A stretch of 64,000 bases of DNA from Paenibacillus contaminans (lineage in GTDB: Bacteria; Bacillota; Bacilli; Paenibacillales; NBRC-103111). Of this stretch, positions 7,801 to 16,188 are shown in pieces. Within the stretch, counting starts at the first letter, position 1. Each line of letters starts with the position of its first letter. Position numbers and translations under genes: made by a program. Under the pieces are notes generated by a model that was not told the DNA's origin, did not search any database, and saw only the letters and a list, made by a program, of their open reading frames with translations. The DNA is taken from positions 40,786-104,785 of the forward strand of contig NZ_QMFB01000032.1 of assembly GCF_003285015.1 (NCBI RefSeq), read 5' to 3'.

Positions 7801-8424
7801 GTGGCGGGCAACAAGGAGAAGGTTTTGGTCGCCGCGGCAGAGCTTTTTCATCTGAACGGGTTTCAGGCGACGGGACTGGAAGAAATTTTAAGTCAAAGCG
7901 GCGTATGCAAAAGCAATTTTTATTATCATTTTAAAAGCAAAGACGATCTTGGGCTTCAGGTAATCGAACGCCAAATGGAGGACCTGATCGAAACGCTGAT
8001 CGTTCCGACGCTTGATGCCGCTAAGCAGGATGTGTATGAACGGTTGAAGCTGTTCTTCACGCGTATGATCGATTATTGCGGGAAATACGATTTTCGGCGC
8101 GGCTGCTTGTTCGGCAATTTGGCGCTGGAGCTGGGCGAGCGGCATGAGAGCATGCGGGCCAAGGTGAGCGATTTTTTCTTATATACGGAAAAACGGATTG
8201 CGGCCGTTCTTGCCGAGGCGGTCAAATCGGAGCAATTGTCGCTTAACGGACTGGAGCCGGAGGAAGCGGCGACCTCCATCGTTTCGCTGCTGCAGGGCAG
8301 CATTTTGCTGGCGAAAGGGCATCATAACAGCGACGCGATGCATCACAGCTTGAAGATGATGCTTCATTTTCTAGGCGATAACGGCCGGCGGTCGGATTTT
8401 TCGATTGCGGGATCGGCGCGGTAA
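7801..8424 (+). CDS. TetR/AcrR-family transcriptional regulator
   Basis: A 207-residue one-component repressor type. The N-terminal helix-turn-helix is at residues ~8-55 (AAELFHLNGFQATGLEEILS followed by GVCKSNFYYHFKSKDDL). The C-terminal ligand domain is diverse and gives no ligand prediction. Start is GTG 7801 with GAGGTGAAGAG upstream. No efflux pump or enzyme gene is adjacent, and folE downstream has its own promoter, so the regulated gene is not evident. Confidence 0.9.
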   Translation: MAGNKEKVLVAAAELFHLNGFQATGLEEILSQSGVCKSNFYYHFKSKDDLGLQVIERQMEDLIETLIVPTLDAAKQDVYERLKLFFTRMIDYCGKYDFRRGCLFGNLALELGERHESMRAKVSDFFLYTEKRIAAVLAEAVKSEQLSLNGLEPEEAATSIVSLLQGSILLAKGHHNSDAMHHSLKMMLHFLGDNGRRSDFSIAGSAR

Positions 8425-8753
8425 AGAAATTTTATCGTAAGACTTGAGAAGTCGCCGACCGTTACCATACTCATGTAGTGAGCGAGTAGGTGGGGGATGA
8501 ATCGGTGATTTCGTTTTTTTGTTTGCTGACAAAAACAGGAACACATATTCCCCTTTTTGTGGTATAATCTGCTTACGACGGTTGAACGCATTGATTGGGG
8601 CTTAACGGCTTAAAGCAAGAGAGAAAAACAGGGAAAGCCCAATAACGATAGCGTTAGGTCCTGGGAAAGCTCCGCTTCTGTTAAGGGCGGGAGCATGTCA
8701 CATAATAGAAGAAGCATTTGCTTCGTGGCCAATGAGGATTGGAGGATGGAAAC
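8425..8753 (+). promoter_or_regulatory. folE promoter and structured leader
   Basis: An extended -10 box TGGTATAAT (8560-8568) has no good -35. About 170 nt of leader follow before folE. The leader can fold into GGGCTT/AAGCCC (around 8598-8642), GCTCCGC/GCGGGAGC (around 8669-8695) and GAAGCATTTGCTTC (8711-8724). It does not match the THF or preQ1 riboswitch consensus as I know them. No ORF is seen here. Confidence 0.5.
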
Positions 8754-9344
8754 ATGCCTGCTAAAGAGTATCGTAACGAGAGGGTTATTGCGAACCGCGA
8801 GAAGGTTGAGGAGCACGTTCGGGAAATTCTCCGTTTAATCGGCGAAGACGTTGATCGTGAAGGGCTGCTCGAAACGCCAGCCCGCGTAACGCGCATGTAC
8901 GAGGAGATTTTCAGCGGCTACGATGCCGACCCCCGCGAGGTGCTTGGGGTAACGTTCGACGAGAAGCACGAAGAACTTGTCATTGTGAAGGATATCGTTT
9001 ATTACAGCCAGTGCGAGCATCATATGGCGCCATTTTTCGGGAAGGTGCACATCGGCTATATTCCAAGCGGCAAGATTGCCGGATTAAGCAAATTTGCGCG
9101 GCTGGTCGACGCCGTAACGCGCAAGCTTCAAGTGCAGGAGCGCATCACGTCGGAAATCGCCGATATTATGGAAGATGTTCTGAAGCCGCACGGCATCATG
9201 GTAGTCGTGGAGGGCGAGCATATGTGCATGTGCTCCCGCGGCGTCAAGAAGTCGGGCAGCAAGACGGTAACCTCGGCGGTACGCGGTATTTTCCGCACGG
9301 ATGCCGCTTCGCGTTCGGAGTTTTTGTCGCTGGTTAAAGAATAA
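8754..9344 (+). CDS. folE: GTP cyclohydrolase I
   Basis: A 196-residue type IA GTP cyclohydrolase, which converts GTP to 7,8-dihydroneopterin triphosphate for folate and for queuosine precursors. The zinc and active-site stretch SQCEHHMAPFFGKVHIGYIP and the C-terminal MCMCSRGV motif are intact. ATG 8754 has GGAGG 8 bases upstream; an in-frame TTG at 8739 overlaps that ribosome site and is unlikely. The gene is monocistronic, with a long structured leader and a terminator. Its link with queG nearby is metabolic, not positional. Confidence 0.96.
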   Translation: MPAKEYRNERVIANREKVEEHVREILRLIGEDVDREGLLETPARVTRMYEEIFSGYDADPREVLGVTFDEKHEELVIVKDIVYYSQCEHHMAPFFGKVHIGYIPSGKIAGLSKFARLVDAVTRKLQVQERITSEIADIMEDVLKPHGIMVVVEGEHMCMCSRGVKKSGSKTVTSAVRGIFRTDAASRSEFLSLVKE

Positions 9345-9354
9345 GACGTAAATA

Positions 9355-9398
9355 GGGGGCCGTTCCTGGAATCGATTCCGGGAGCGGTTCTTTTTTTG
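9355..9398 (+). terminator. Terminator after folE
   Basis: CCGTTCCTGGAAT pairs with ATTCCGGGAGCGG (two G-U pairs) around loop CG, followed by TTCTTTTTTT. Confidence 0.9.
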
Positions 9399-9452
9399 CA
9401 AATTTTGATGGAACGGATTACCGCAAAAATGCGTTATCGAGCTGCTATTGGG

Positions 9453-9876
9453 GCCCGCTTGGAGGAAGGGATGGAGGTTCGCCGTACGCTGCAGCCCGAA
9501 ATAGCCCGCTTGGAGGAAAGGATGGAGGTTCGCCAAGCACCGCAGTCCGAAATAGCCCGCTTGGAGTAAGGGATGGAGGTTCCCCGTACGCTGCAGTCCG
9601 AAATAGCCCGTTTGGGGCAAGGGATCGAGGTTCTTCGAACGCTGCAGTCCGAATTTGCCTGCTTGGAGCAAGAGATGGAGGTTCGCCGTACGCTGCAGTC
9701 TGAAATGGCCTGCTTGGAGCAAGGGATCGAGGTTCCCCGAACGCTGTAATCCAAATTTGCCTGCTTGGAGTAAGGGATGGAGGTTCGCCGTACACTGCAG
9801 TCCGAATTAGCCAGCTTGGAGCAATGGATGGAGGTTCCATGAACACTGCAGTCCGAATTTGCCGGCTTGGAGGATG
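9453..9876. repeat. 51-bp minisatellite, 8 full units plus a partial ninth
   Basis: Units start at 9453, 9504, 9555, 9606, 9657, 9708, 9759 and 9810, with a partial one at 9861. Every step is exactly 51 bp with no indel, while individual bases vary by roughly 5-25%. The core is GCCNGCTTGGAG, then GGATGGAGGTTC and CTGCAGTCCGAA. Read on the plus strand in the 17-codon frame it resembles an amphipathic repeat (ARLEQGIEVLRTLQSEF), but units 3, 6, 7 and 8 carry stops. On the minus strand all three frames are open, yet none has a start with a ribosome site. Confidence 0.9.
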
Positions 9877-9910
9877 GATTTACCGGTGTGACGGGCGAAA
9901 TAGCCGCTGC

Positions 9911-9985
9911 AAGCAGGCGTTTTCGGACTGCAGGCAGGGAAAGGAAGCTGTACTCGATTCCAAGTGGGTAAAATCGGACTCCAGT
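9911..9985 (-). repeat. Inverted, degenerate minisatellite units
   Basis: AAGCAGGCGTTTTCGGACTG continuing to CAG (9911-9933) is the reverse complement of the minisatellite core with two differences. A weaker inverted match lies at about 9962-9985. The array is therefore flanked by opposite-orientation units. Confidence 0.55.
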
Positions 9986-10210
9986 GCATGCAAGCGAAGA
10001 GCGAGGAGGGGAGCTTGGAGATCGAGGAGTACACAAGGTATGCCTGTGAGGCATTTAGCGGGACCGGAATATGACAAAGTGAAATAACAAAGTCACACAC
10101 AGGTATTAATACCGGCTGGAAGACCGGGTAGGGGCAAGGACGCAGCAAAAAGCAGTGAAGATGAAGGGAGGGGCGGGATAAGGAGTGGAAAGCGAAGCGG
10201 CCGCCTATAT

Positions 10211-10312
10211 ATACCCACCAAAGTGAAGCAAACGCTGGCGAAGCACATGCCGAGTACTTTGGCGGTGCCCGGAAACAAATCGTGTTTCTACCAATGCATA
10301 GAAACACGATTT
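10211..10312 (+). ncRNA. Candidate structured RNA or hairpin block
   Basis: CACCAAAGT (~10213) can pair with ACTTTGGCGGTG (~10256). A perfect 14-bp stem follows: AAATCGTGTTTCTA (10277-10290) with TAGAAACACGATTT (10299-10312) around an 8-nt loop. No open frame lies here. It might be a small RNA or simply a bidirectional terminator; there is no recognisable family. Confidence 0.3.
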
Positions 10313-10379
10313 TAACGAGCGGTTGGAATCCCATATCCCGACTCTCCCAGACGCGCTAACGTAGAGCCATTCGTCTAAG

Positions 10380-10450
10380 GACCGTCCGACGAACTTTCCG
10401 GACGGTCTTTCTATTGCAGCCGGACAAGCCGATAACCTATCCGGCTGTTT
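10380..10450 (+). terminator. Two consecutive terminator-like hairpins without an upstream gene
   Basis: GACCGTCC/GGACGGTC (10380-10407) is followed by TTTCT, and CAGCCGGA/TCCGGCTG (10417-10447) is followed by TTT. Both T runs are on the plus strand, although the nearest plus-strand gene (folE) has its own terminator 1 kb earlier. They also lie beyond the 3' end of the minus-strand chemosensory operon. Confidence 0.5.
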
Positions 10451-10540
10451 CACGTATAGCCTTTTAAAATCGGCTGCCGGACAGCCGCCCTATGTCAGTG
10501 CTTCGCCGGCGGTGCCGGCACGTCCAGGTCCGTAGCGAAG

Positions 10541-10987
10541 CTACCGGGCATCGCTCAGCTGCGCGCGCGTTTTGCGCATCGAAAATTTTACATGCCTCCC
10601 GCTGCGCGTAACCCCGAGCTCGTCCATCAGCCCGGCGATCAAGACGAGGCCTCTTCCGCGCGGACCGTCGTTCCGTTCCGTCACCTCCGCCAAAGCGCGC
10701 AGGTCGACGTCGAACGGCCGGCTTTCCTGACAAACGGCGATTTCAATGGTCGCATGGATCGCCGCCCACTGAATTTCAAAATACCCCGTCCGTTCCAGCG
10801 CGCCGTGATCATAAGCATTCGTGCAGGCTTCTTCCGTCGCGAGCTGCAGAAACAACGTCTCCTTGGCGCTGAAGCCGAGCTCCTCCGCCAACGTTTTGGT
10901 CATTTGCATAGCTGTCAAAATATCTTCGTAATCCCGGATTTCCAAGCTTTTGTTCGCATGTCCGGTACCGTTCCGCAAACAAGGCAT
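10541..10987 (-). CDS. RsbW/SpoIIAB-like ATPase (anti-sigma-type kinase)
   Basis: A 148-residue GHKL ATPase of the HATPase_c_2 group that usually phosphorylates STAS antagonists. The N-box TEEACTNAYDHG (51-62, with N57) and the G2 box DGPRGRGLVLIA (107-118) are clear. The usual DxG motif is degenerate (VCQESRPF, 85-92), so ATP binding may be altered. ATG 10987 has GGAGG 10 bases upstream. It is the last gene of a minus-strand run after mcp, cheW, cheA and the STAS gene, which suggests a chemosensory partner-switch output. No sigma factor gene is adjacent. Confidence 0.85.
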   Translation of the reverse strand: MPCLRNGTGHANKSLEIRDYEDILTAMQMTKTLAEELGFSAKETLFLQLATEEACTNAYDHGALERTGYFEIQWAAIHATIEIAVCQESRPFDVDLRALAEVTERNDGPRGRGLVLIAGLMDELGVTRSGRHVKFSMRKTRAQLSDAR

Positions 10988-11042
10988 GACTGACCAGCCT
11001 CCGACACGAATAGGATTTGGCAAGAGTGCGATCGCTTTCGCT

Positions 11043-11387
11043 TCATTTGACAGGCAGAGCTTGCATGAAAGCGACCGCATCATTGCGCTGCTTGAACAGC
11101 TTAATGAATATGCCGAACTTTACGATATCGAAAATCTCCTGCACCGTCGGCTCGATGCCGGCAATGACGACCTGCTTCTGAAGCCGCCGTCCCTGCTGAA
11201 CCGCGTCAGCCATAACGCCGAGCGCGGCGCTGTTTACGTACATGACCTCGCGCAATTCAAGCACGAGACTCGCTTCGTCGGAATCTAACAGCTTCCATAC
11301 GGCAAGCCGAAAATCGTCGATGTTTCTCAATGTTACATCTTTGTTCCACCACAAAATCCGGATATCGTCGAGTTTTGTGATTACCAT
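11043..11387 (-). CDS. STAS-domain protein (anti-sigma factor antagonist type)
   Basis: A 114-residue single STAS domain, the partner class of RsbW-like kinases. The phosphorylation loop, normally D-S-S/T-G-L-G, reads N52-S53-A54-A55-L56-G57. The acceptor position used in SpoIIAA is alanine, so phosphorylation, if any, would have to use the preceding serine. The ATG at 11387 fits the domain start; GTG 11396 is also possible, and neither has a strong ribosome site. It lies between cheA (63 bp) and the RsbW-like gene (55 bp), same strand. Confidence 0.82.
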   Translation of the reverse strand: MVITKLDDIRILWWNKDVTLRNIDDFRLAVWKLLDSDEASLVLELREVMYVNSAALGVMADAVQQGRRLQKQVVIAGIEPTVQEIFDIVKFGIFIKLFKQRNDAVAFMQALPVK

Positions 11388-11450
11388 GGTCAGCACCGCT
11401 TTCTAAAGGTGTTGGTGTCGTTCCAAGACTCAAGAAGACTGCGAAGCTGT

Positions 11451-14063
11451 TCACCCTTGCTGCCGAAGGGGAGGTTGCCATTCCTGCGGCAGCTCGCTTT
11501 CGCGCAGGACGCGGTCGATGTCGAGCAGTACGACAAAACGTTCGCCGTCCTTGTATATGCCGTTAATCATGCGGCTGTCGCCCGTCCCGGCATGGCTCGG
11601 CGCTTTCTCGATATCTTTGCCGTGCACCTTCAACACTTCGGTTACCCGATCGATCAGGATGCCGACGTCTTGCCGGTTCGTTTCCACAACGATAATTCGC
11701 GATTCACCGTTAAACGCCTGCGGCGGCAAGCCGAGAGAGCGGCGAAGATCGAAGACGGGCAGCAGGGCTCCCCGCAGATTGACAAGTCCGAGCATATGGG
11801 GCGGCGCGCCCGCGATATTCGTAATCGGAGGTACGACGATGATTTCCTTCACCCTGTGAATGTTGAGGGCATATTGCCCGTCCGAGAGCGTAAACGTTAC
11901 GAGCTGCTGCAGATCGGCGTCCTTCGAACCTTTCTCGGCATGCTCGGATTCATGCACGCCATGCTGGGAGCCTTCTTCCTTCACAACTGCGCCTACATCG
12001 AGAATAAGGGCGACATTGCCGTCCCCGAGAATCGTCGAGCCGGATATATACGGGACGTCGCCTACGAATCGGCCGAGCGACTTGATGACGATTTCCTGGT
12101 TGCCGACCGTTTTATCGACGACCAGGCATACCCGTTTATCGGCGATGCCGACGACGACCACGAACAGGCGGTTCCCGGCTTGCGCCGTTTCGTCATGCGC
12201 GATGTTCATTTTGCGGTGCATTCGAATGAGCGGGAAAACCGTCCCCCGAATGACGCATACCTCGCGGCCTTGAATCGTCTTGATCTCGTCCTGCTGCAGC
12301 CGGACGATCTCGATCACGTTGACGAGCGGAATCGCGAACGTGCTCGGACCGAGCTTGACCAGCAGCGAACGGATAATGGCCAGCGTTAAAGGCAGCTTGA
12401 CCGTCATGACCGTTCCCTCGCCGGGCGACGTATCGATATCGATAAGCCCGTTAAGCTTTTCGATATGCGAGCGGACGATGTCCATGCCGACGCCGCGGCC
12501 GGACAAGTCTGTGATTTTATCGGCCGTGGATACGCCGGAGCGGAAAATGAGGGAGACGAGCTCCTTATCGGTCATCCGGCTCGCTTCCTCCGCGGTGACG
12601 AAGCCTTTGCGGATGGACGCTTGCTTGACCTTCTCGGGATCGATGCCGCGGCCGTCGTCGGCGATCGAGATCACGATCTGGTTCTCCTGGTGCATGGCTT
12701 TCATGACGAGCTTGCCCCGTCTTGTTTTGCCGGCATTTTCTCTATCTTCTGGGCTTTCGATGCCATGATCCGCGGCGTTGCGCAAAATGTGGATGATCGG
12801 GTCGCCAATCTCTTCAATTAACGTCCGGTCGAGCTCCGTTTCTTTGCCTTCCATCACAAAATCGATCTCTTTGCCGGCAACTTGCGCCGCATCGCGAACA
12901 AGCCGCGGGAACCGGTTGAACAGCTGCTCGATCGGCAGCATGCGCGTTTTCATCATGCCGTCCTGCAAATCGGAGATGACGCGGCCGAAGCGGCTGCAAA
13001 TATCGTTCAGCACGGCGGCGTCCTCATGCTCCTTGAAATGCTCGTTAAACCGGCTTTGGAACTGCTGCAGCCGCGTGTTGTCGATGATCAGCTCGCCGAC
13101 GAAATTAAGCAGCTTTTCCAGGCGATCGACGTCGACGCGGACCGTTTGACTGACCTTCAGCTTGGCTTCCGCTTCCGAGCGCGGCTTCGGCAGCTCCTCT
13201 GCAGGCTCCTCGACCTGGCAGGCTTCGGTCTCCTGATCCGCTTGAAGGGTCCGGCCTTCGCAGAAGCTGTCGAGATTGTGACGATTGACCGCAGCGATAT
13301 GGAAATTGTCGATTTGCGAAATTTGATTCATGCCGTGAATGAACGACTGCCGGTTTTCCTTCGTGACGACGATGAAAACGAGCGTTCCCTGAAATTTGTA
13401 CTCGTCTTCGATTTCTTCGGTGCTTGGATAGGAGACGATGACCTCGCCGAGCTCTTTCAAACTGTTGTAGACGAGCAGAGCCCTGACCGACTTCATGGCG
13501 GCATCGCGAAGCAATTGAACGTAGATCGCCATCACGTGAAAGCCGTCGCGAATCGCCTCAAGGACCGTATCCCGCTGATAATCGTCGAGACTGACGAGCA
13601 GGGAGGAGGGAGGAACGTCTCCGGCTGTCTCTTCATGAATCGCCGTTCCTTCGGACGCCGCGTCGGCGCCGCCTTTGGCCTGCTTATAAATGCGATCGAG
13701 CGCATCGGTCAAAGGGCGTATATTCGTTCCCTCCAGCGCTCCGTCGATAATGGCTTGTCTAAGCACCTTCAGATAATCGATGGAATGAAAAAGCGCGTCG
13801 ATAATCGAGGCATCAACTGCCAGCTCGCGGTTGCGGATCAGCTCGAAAACGTTCTCGATGCTGTGCGTCAAATCCTTGAGCGGCTCGAAGCCCATTGCGG
13901 CTGCTGAGCCTTTGAGCGTATGGGCGGCGCGGAATATGTTCGAAACGGTATTCATATCGCTGCCGTCCCGCTCCAGCTCAAGCAGCCCGGAGTCCAGCAT
14001 CTGAAGCTGTTCGTTCAGCTCGTCCAAGAAAACGCCCATGTAGGCGGACGTTTGCAAATCCAT
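11451..14063 (-). CDS. cheA: CheA-type chemosensory histidine kinase with two CheW domains
   Basis: An 870-residue cytoplasmic kinase. The HPt domain carries the phospho-accepting H48 (AAHTLKGSA). Residues ~155-265 resemble the response-regulator-binding P2 domain, ~305-385 the dimerisation domain, and ~385-560 the kinase with N-box HILRNAADHG (425-434), DDGRGID (469-475) and GRGVGMD (522-528). A CheW domain follows (~570-690), then a linker and a second CheW domain (~725-865), which is unlike the usual single P5. AAGGAGG lies 9 bases before ATG 14063. It follows cheW by 14 bp. No cheY, cheB or cheR gene is present in the window. Confidence 0.96.
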   Translation of the reverse strand: MDLQTSAYMGVFLDELNEQLQMLDSGLLELERDGSDMNTVSNIFRAAHTLKGSAAAMGFEPLKDLTHSIENVFELIRNRELAVDASIIDALFHSIDYLKVLRQAIIDGALEGTNIRPLTDALDRIYKQAKGGADAASEGTAIHEETAGDVPPSSLLVSLDDYQRDTVLEAIRDGFHVMAIYVQLLRDAAMKSVRALLVYNSLKELGEVIVSYPSTEEIEDEYKFQGTLVFIVVTKENRQSFIHGMNQISQIDNFHIAAVNRHNLDSFCEGRTLQADQETEACQVEEPAEELPKPRSEAEAKLKVSQTVRVDVDRLEKLLNFVGELIIDNTRLQQFQSRFNEHFKEHEDAAVLNDICSRFGRVISDLQDGMMKTRMLPIEQLFNRFPRLVRDAAQVAGKEIDFVMEGKETELDRTLIEEIGDPIIHILRNAADHGIESPEDRENAGKTRRGKLVMKAMHQENQIVISIADDGRGIDPEKVKQASIRKGFVTAEEASRMTDKELVSLIFRSGVSTADKITDLSGRGVGMDIVRSHIEKLNGLIDIDTSPGEGTVMTVKLPLTLAIIRSLLVKLGPSTFAIPLVNVIEIVRLQQDEIKTIQGREVCVIRGTVFPLIRMHRKMNIAHDETAQAGNRLFVVVVGIADKRVCLVVDKTVGNQEIVIKSLGRFVGDVPYISGSTILGDGNVALILDVGAVVKEEGSQHGVHESEHAEKGSKDADLQQLVTFTLSDGQYALNIHRVKEIIVVPPITNIAGAPPHMLGLVNLRGALLPVFDLRRSLGLPPQAFNGESRIIVVETNRQDVGILIDRVTEVLKVHGKDIEKAPSHAGTGDSRMINGIYKDGERFVVLLDIDRVLRESELPQEWQPPLRQQG

Positions 14064-14077
14064 AGTAATCCGCCTCC

Positions 14078-14518
14078 TTACCGGTGAATAATATCGTCGT
14101 ACATAATCCGCTCAAGCTTGAGCAGGCTGACCAGCCCGTCCCCGGTTTTGCCGATGCCGGCCACGTAGCGGTTTTCAAGTCCGCCGATCCGTTCCGGCGG
14201 CGGCTGAATTTCGCGGAAGGAGGTGACCTGATACACTTGATCGACGATCAGGCCGACCATGGCGTCTCCATCGTTCACAATAACGATCCGGCTCGAATTC
14301 GTGAAAGGAATTTCCGGCAATCCGAACCGTTTCCGCAAACTTACCGCCGGGGCTACAGTCCCGCGAAGGTTGAAGACGCCGAGCAAATAAGGCTTGCTGT
14401 TTGGAATTTCCGTAATTTGCTGCATTTTTATAATTTCGCGGATATCCTGAATCCGAAAAGCATACCGCTCGCCGGCGATACCGATTTCTACAAACTGTTC
14501 TTGATTGACGACTGTCAT
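14078..14518 (-). CDS. cheW: CheW-type coupling protein
   Basis: A 146-residue scaffold protein that links chemoreceptors to CheA. The single CheW domain covers residues ~8-140, with the conserved LGVFNLRGTVAPAVSLRKRF segment and the two-barrel pattern. ATG 14518 (MTVVNQEQ) is preferred, with GGGTG 7 bases upstream; GTG 14527 is an in-frame alternative. It sits between mcp (92 bp upstream) and cheA (14 bp downstream) on the same strand. Confidence 0.94.
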   Translation of the reverse strand: MTVVNQEQFVEIGIAGERYAFRIQDIREIIKMQQITEIPNSKPYLLGVFNLRGTVAPAVSLRKRFGLPEIPFTNSSRIVIVNDGDAMVGLIVDQVYQVTSFREIQPPPERIGGLENRYVAGIGKTGDGLVSLLKLERIMYDDIIHR

Positions 14519-14610
14519 GCCATTCACCCGTTCTCAGATTTGATTTGAAAGGAGGAACGCCGTTTTCGTCCGTGCCGTACAGACGGCTCAAACCGACTGA
14601 ACGCGAGCCG

Positions 14611-16188
14611 TTAGCGGATTCTAAAAGCGGATACCGCACCGTTCAGCTCTTCCGCAAGCCGGGCCAGCGATTGGGAAGCGGAGGCGGTTTCTTCCGCAGC
14701 GGCCGCGGCTTCCTCGCTTGTCGCAGCGATCGCTTCGACGGAGTTAAGCACTTCCGTGGATTGAGCGGATTGCTCCTCGCTGGCTGCTGCGATTTCATTT
14801 ACCTGCGAAGCGGAATCGTTCACTTTGTTCATAATTTGCCTCAAAGCGGCTTCGATCTGCTTCGAGAGCGAAACGGCAAGCGCAACCGCCTCGGCGCTGC
14901 TTCCCGTATTCGCCTGCATGCCTTTGATAATGGCGGCGATTTCCTTCGTCGCATTGCCGCTCCGTTCGGCAAGCTTGCGAACCTCGTCGGCGACTACGGC
15001 AAACCCTTTGCCTTGTTCGCCCGCACGAGCCGCTTCGATGGCGGCATTAAGCGCCAACAGGTTCGTCTGGTCGGCAATGTCGTCGATTACCGATATAATA
15101 TGGCCGATTTTGCCGGAGTCGTCCTGCAGCAGTCCCATCCGCTCCTCAAGCTTCGCCATAGCCTCCATCGTCGCTTCGATCGTCGAGCCTCCGCTAACGG
15201 CTACGTCTCTCGCCTGAATGGATGCGTCGGCTGCCGCTTCAGCGCTTAAGGCGACGGTCTGGATCGCCGTCGACAGCTCCTTGAAGAGCTCATTGACGGT
15301 TTGCGCAGAGCCGGACTGGGTGCTTGCTCCGCTCGCAATCTCCTGCGTGCTGGCCGATATTTGCTGCGCTGCGGCCGCTACGTTTTGCGAGGAGGAGAGG
15401 ACGCTTCCGATCAGTTGCTTGAGATTGCCGAGCATCCGGTTCGTCGAATCCGCGAGATTGCCCAGCTCGTCCTTGTTTTGGACTTCGACGTTCGGGATCG
15501 TCAGATTGCCTTTGGCCACTTCGCCGATGCTTTCCGTAACGAGAGCAAGCGGCTTCGTAATCGAGCGTGTCAGCAGGAAGGCGATCGTCAGTCCGAGCAC
15601 GAGCCCGGCGACGATCATCACGATGCCGATCGTAAGACCGGACGTGTAGGCGTCATGCGAGTCTTGAGCGGATTGTTTGCTCCCCTCGTGGTTGTAGAGG
15701 ACTAGGGCGTCCATTCCCTCAAAAAGCCCTTTGAGCTTGCCGAGGCTTTCCTCGTAGGCGGAGAACGCATTATCGCGGTCGTTCGTCCGGCTGATTCTGA
15801 GCGTTTCTTCGTTGAGCGGCAAAAACTGCTCCCACGAATCGGTTATTTTTTTGAGCTGCTTCCGGTCCTCTTCCTCGAAGATCGTTTTCGCATAGTCGTC
15901 GATTGCTTGGTCAAGCTTGGCCAGCACGGCGGTTCTTTCCTTCTCGGCGGCTTCCATGGCGGCTTTATCCGGCGATAAAATATGCGACAATGTCGTGCTC
16001 AGCACATATTCCTTCAAGTAGCTGATCGTGTTGATCGTTTCCACGGCGGGCGTCCAAGTTTCGGTGATTTGCTTCGTCTCGCTGTTCATGGTTGACATTT
16101 TATACAGAGCGATAGAGCCGACCAAGCATGTAATGAGCAGCATAGCGATGAAGCCTGCGTACAATTTTTTTCCAACCGTCAATTTCAT
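14611..16188 (-). CDS. Methyl-accepting chemotaxis protein
   Basis: A 525-residue transmembrane receptor. TM1 spans ~8-31. A small periplasm-side four-helix-bundle (4HB_MCP-type) sensor spans ~32-183, TM2 ~184-207 and HAMP ~208-262. The signalling coiled coil follows, with the conserved hairpin tip (IDDIADQTNLLALNAAIEAA) near residue 385-405. The C-terminus has no CheR-binding pentapeptide. ATG 16188 is preceded by GGGGGA; an upstream ATG at 16203 is possible. It heads the chemosensory operon; the ligand is unknown. Confidence 0.95.
   Translation of the reverse strand: MKLTVGKKLYAGFIAMLLITCLVGSIALYKMSTMNSETKQITETWTPAVETINTISYLKEYVLSTTLSHILSPDKAAMEAAEKERTAVLAKLDQAIDDYAKTIFEEEDRKQLKKITDSWEQFLPLNEETLRISRTNDRDNAFSAYEESLGKLKGLFEGMDALVLYNHEGSKQSAQDSHDAYTSGLTIGIVMIVAGLVLGLTIAFLLTRSITKPLALVTESIGEVAKGNLTIPNVEVQNKDELGNLADSTNRMLGNLKQLIGSVLSSSQNVAAAAQQISASTQEIASGASTQSGSAQTVNELFKELSTAIQTVALSAEAAADASIQARDVAVSGGSTIEATMEAMAKLEERMGLLQDDSGKIGHIISVIDDIADQTNLLALNAAIEAARAGEQGKGFAVVADEVRKLAERSGNATKEIAAIIKGMQANTGSSAEAVALAVSLSKQIEAALRQIMNKVNDSASQVNEIAAASEEQSAQSTEVLNSVEAIAATSEEAAAAAEETASASQSLARLAEELNGAVSAFRIR

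Larger units (their letters stand above)
9345..10540. other. 1.2-kb gene-free region
   Basis: No credible gene. It holds the folE terminator, the 51-bp array with inverted remnants, a G/A-rich stretch (10120-10200), a structured segment (10211-10312) and two plus-strand terminator-like hairpins (10380-10410, 10417-10450). The minus-strand frames across the array (for example 9434-10054) lack ribosome sites and overlap each other in all frames. Confidence 0.7.

Noticed and set aside
9453..9876. CRISPR array
   Set aside because: Units are contiguous without unique spacers, and no cas genes are present.
9084..10054. Overlapping minus-strand frames encoding 17-residue repeats
   Set aside because: All three minus frames are open across the 51-bp array, one runs into folE antisense, and none has a ribosome site. 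Openness follows from the repeat composition.
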